Assembly: GCF_900637055.1 (NCBI RefSeq)
Contig: NZ_LR134338.1
Location: 2,366,001-2,430,000, forward strand
Origin: Brevibacillus brevis
GTDB taxonomy: Bacteria; Bacillota; Bacilli; Brevibacillales; Brevibacillaceae
Direction: 5' to 3'
Length of the DNA: 64,000 nt
Shown one piece after another: positions 62,252 to 64,000 of this stretch. The notes beneath the pieces were generated by a model, which did not search any database, was not told where the DNA came from, and worked only from the letters and a program-made list of their open reading frames with translations. Every line of letters starts with the position of its first letter. Position 1 is the stretch's first letter. The position numbers and the translations under genes were made by a program.

Positions 62252-64000
62252 GGCTGATACGCTAGTAATCGTAGAATCCCCTACGAAGGCCAAAACCATT
62301 GGAAAATACCTGGGTAGTAAATATATCGTGAAAGCGTCTATCGGGCATGTACGCGATTTGCCGAAAAGTCAAATGGGTGTAGACGTTACGCGTAATTTTG
62401 AACCCAAATACATAACCATTCGCGGCAAAGGCGATGTATTGAAAGGCTTAAAAGATGCTGCTAAAAAAGTAAAAAAAGTATATCTCGCAGCCGACCCGGA
62501 TCGCGAAGGGGAGGCAATTGCTTGGCATTTGGCACAATACTTGGGACTTGATTTGAATCAACCGCTTCGTGTGGTATTTAATGAGATTACCAAAGATGCC
62601 ATCAAAGAAGCATTCAAGCATCCACGACACATAAACATGGACTTGGTAAATGCTCAACAGGCACGTCGCATTCTCGACAGACTCGTGGGCTACAATATCA
62701 GTCCAATTCTATGGAAAAAGGTTCGAAAAGGCTTGAGTGCCGGACGTGTTCAATCGGTTGCGGTTAAGCTTATCATGGATCGTGAGCGTGAGATCCAAGA
62801 GTTTATCCCGGAAGAGTATTGGACGATTGCGAGTACATTAATTAGCGACGGAAAAGAAATTAACGCTAAGTTCTATGGTTATGGCGATGAAAAGGTTGAG
62901 CTTCATTCGGAAGATGATGTAGCAGCGGTATTGAAACGAATGAAGAACAAACCCTACGTGGTACAAAAGGTAACGAAGCGTGAGCGTAAGCGCAATCCTG
63001 CACCTCCTTTTATCACGAGTTCTTTACAGCAAGAGGCAGCGCGTAAGCTGAACTTCCGCACTTCTAAGACCATGCGAATTGCTCAAGAGCTCTATGAGGG
63101 GATTGACGTTGGCAATAAAGAAGGCGCAGTTGGTTTGATTACCTATATGCGTACAGACTCTACTCGCCTATCTGCAACAGCACAGAACGAAGCAAGAGAA
63201 TACATACTTGAGAAATATGGGCAAGACTATGTATTATCTGAGCCACGCAATCAGGCGAAAAACGAAAATGCTCAAGACGCTCACGAAGCGATTCGTCCAA
63301 CAGGTGTGATGCGTACACCAGATGAGATCAAGGAATACTTGTCGAGAGATCAATTGCGCTTGTATCGATTAATCTGGGAGCGTTTCCTTGCCAGTCAAAT
63401 GTCATCCGCTGTTCTTGATACGATGAGCGTAGATATTGACGCAGGTGGAGTTACCTTCAGAGCAACAGGATCAAAAGTGAAGTTCCCAGGATTTATGAAG
63501 GTATATATTGAAGGAAACGATGATGGCGCAGAAGAAGAAAGCTTCCTTCCGCCGATTGAAGAAGGACAAATCCTCGAACAAAAAGAAATCGAGCCGAGTC
63601 AGCACTTTACACAGCCACCACCTCGATTCTCTGAAGCGCGCATGCTTAAAACGATGGAAGAGATGGGAATTGGACGTCCGTCTACCTATGCGCCTACATT
63701 AGAGACCATTCAAAAGCGGGGCTATGTGGCATTGGAAGAGAAGCGATTTGTCCCGACTGAATTGGGCGAGATTGTGATCACGCTTGTCGAGGAGTTTTTC
63801 CCGGAGATTCTCAACGTAGAATTCACTGCGCATATGGAGTCGGGTTTAGATAATATCGAAGCAGGAACCACCAATTGGGTGCAGGTGCTGGACGATTTTT
63901 ATCAAGACTTTGCAAAGCGCGTAGTTGTTGCAGAAGAAGAAATGAAAGAAGTAGAGCTGAAAGTCGAAGAATCGGATGAATCATGTGAGCTTTGCGGCCG
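62252..64000 (+). CDS. topA: DNA topoisomerase I, 5' part
   Basis: Relaxes negative supercoils; type IA enzyme. The Toprim domain opens with [20 protein letters not shown] and contains [17 protein letters not shown]; the catalytic Tyr is in [14 protein letters not shown], and [13 protein letters not shown] and [11 protein letters not shown] are further landmarks. About 583 codons are present, and the frame stays open to the window edge, where the first C-terminal zinc motif begins (CELCGR). AAGGGGAGG precedes the ATG. Confidence 0.96.

Overview
The window is low-to-mid GC Firmicute DNA that looks like Brevibacillus (Paenibacillaceae). This rests on gene order and protein character: rsmD-coaD-ylbJ-ylbK-ylbL-ylbN-rpmF, then fapR-plsX-fabH-fabD-fabG-acpP-fabF-rnc-smc-ftsY-ylxM-ffh-rpsP-khpA-ylqD-rimM-trmD-rplS-lepB-rbgA-rnhB-ylqG-ylqH-yraN, and finally sucC-sucD-dprA-topA. 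No database search was possible, so the genus is an inference.

Layout. 1-4.8 kb: coenzyme A synthesis, sporulation and ribosome-linked genes ending with rpmF. 4.9-8.5 kb: an inserted block, a lone DeoR-type regulator and a three-gene ABC-2 exporter, between rpmF and fapR. 8.5-14.6 kb: the FapR-controlled phospholipid and type II fatty-acid synthesis operon, with a visible FapR-type operator. 14.6-30.2 kb: RNase III, SMC, the SRP pathway, ribosomal proteins and rRNA/tRNA modification, signal peptidase, RNase HII and a FliK-like/FlhB-like/YraN trio. 50.2-64 kb: comM, accessory genes including a c-di-GMP module, then sucCD, dprA and the start of topA (which runs off the window).

The part between yraN (ends 30168) and comM (starts 50208) is an accessory island of about 20 kb. 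In order it holds a secreted seven-repeat Ig-like protein; a cluster with a RlaP-type nucleotidyltransferase, a NADAR-domain protein, a small tyrosine-phosphatase-like protein and the RNA 2'-phosphotransferase KptA; small DUF2716/DUF5071-type proteins that look like immunity proteins; a frameshifted large serine recombinase sitting inside a truncated gene; an ImmA/IrrE metalloprotease; a complete three-gene retron (phosphoribosyltransferase-like protein, small winged-helix-like protein, structured msr-msd RNA, reverse transcriptase); a repeat-rich membrane protein with an SH3 domain; and a prophage-type repressor/Cro pair facing each other over four matching operators, followed by small phage-like genes, a candidate structured RNA and decayed genes.

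The retron is the strongest candidate for an undescribed system: reverse-transcriptase hallmarks, a non-coding region with a perfect 17-bp stem and flanking a1/a2-like repeats, and two accessory genes directly upstream. The KptA/NADAR/RlaP cluster is the second: it groups enzymes acting on RNA ends and on NAD-derived ADP-ribose. Reading-frame breaks concentrate in the island, while long core genes are intact, so real gene decay is more likely than random sequence error, though short A-run indels should be checked.
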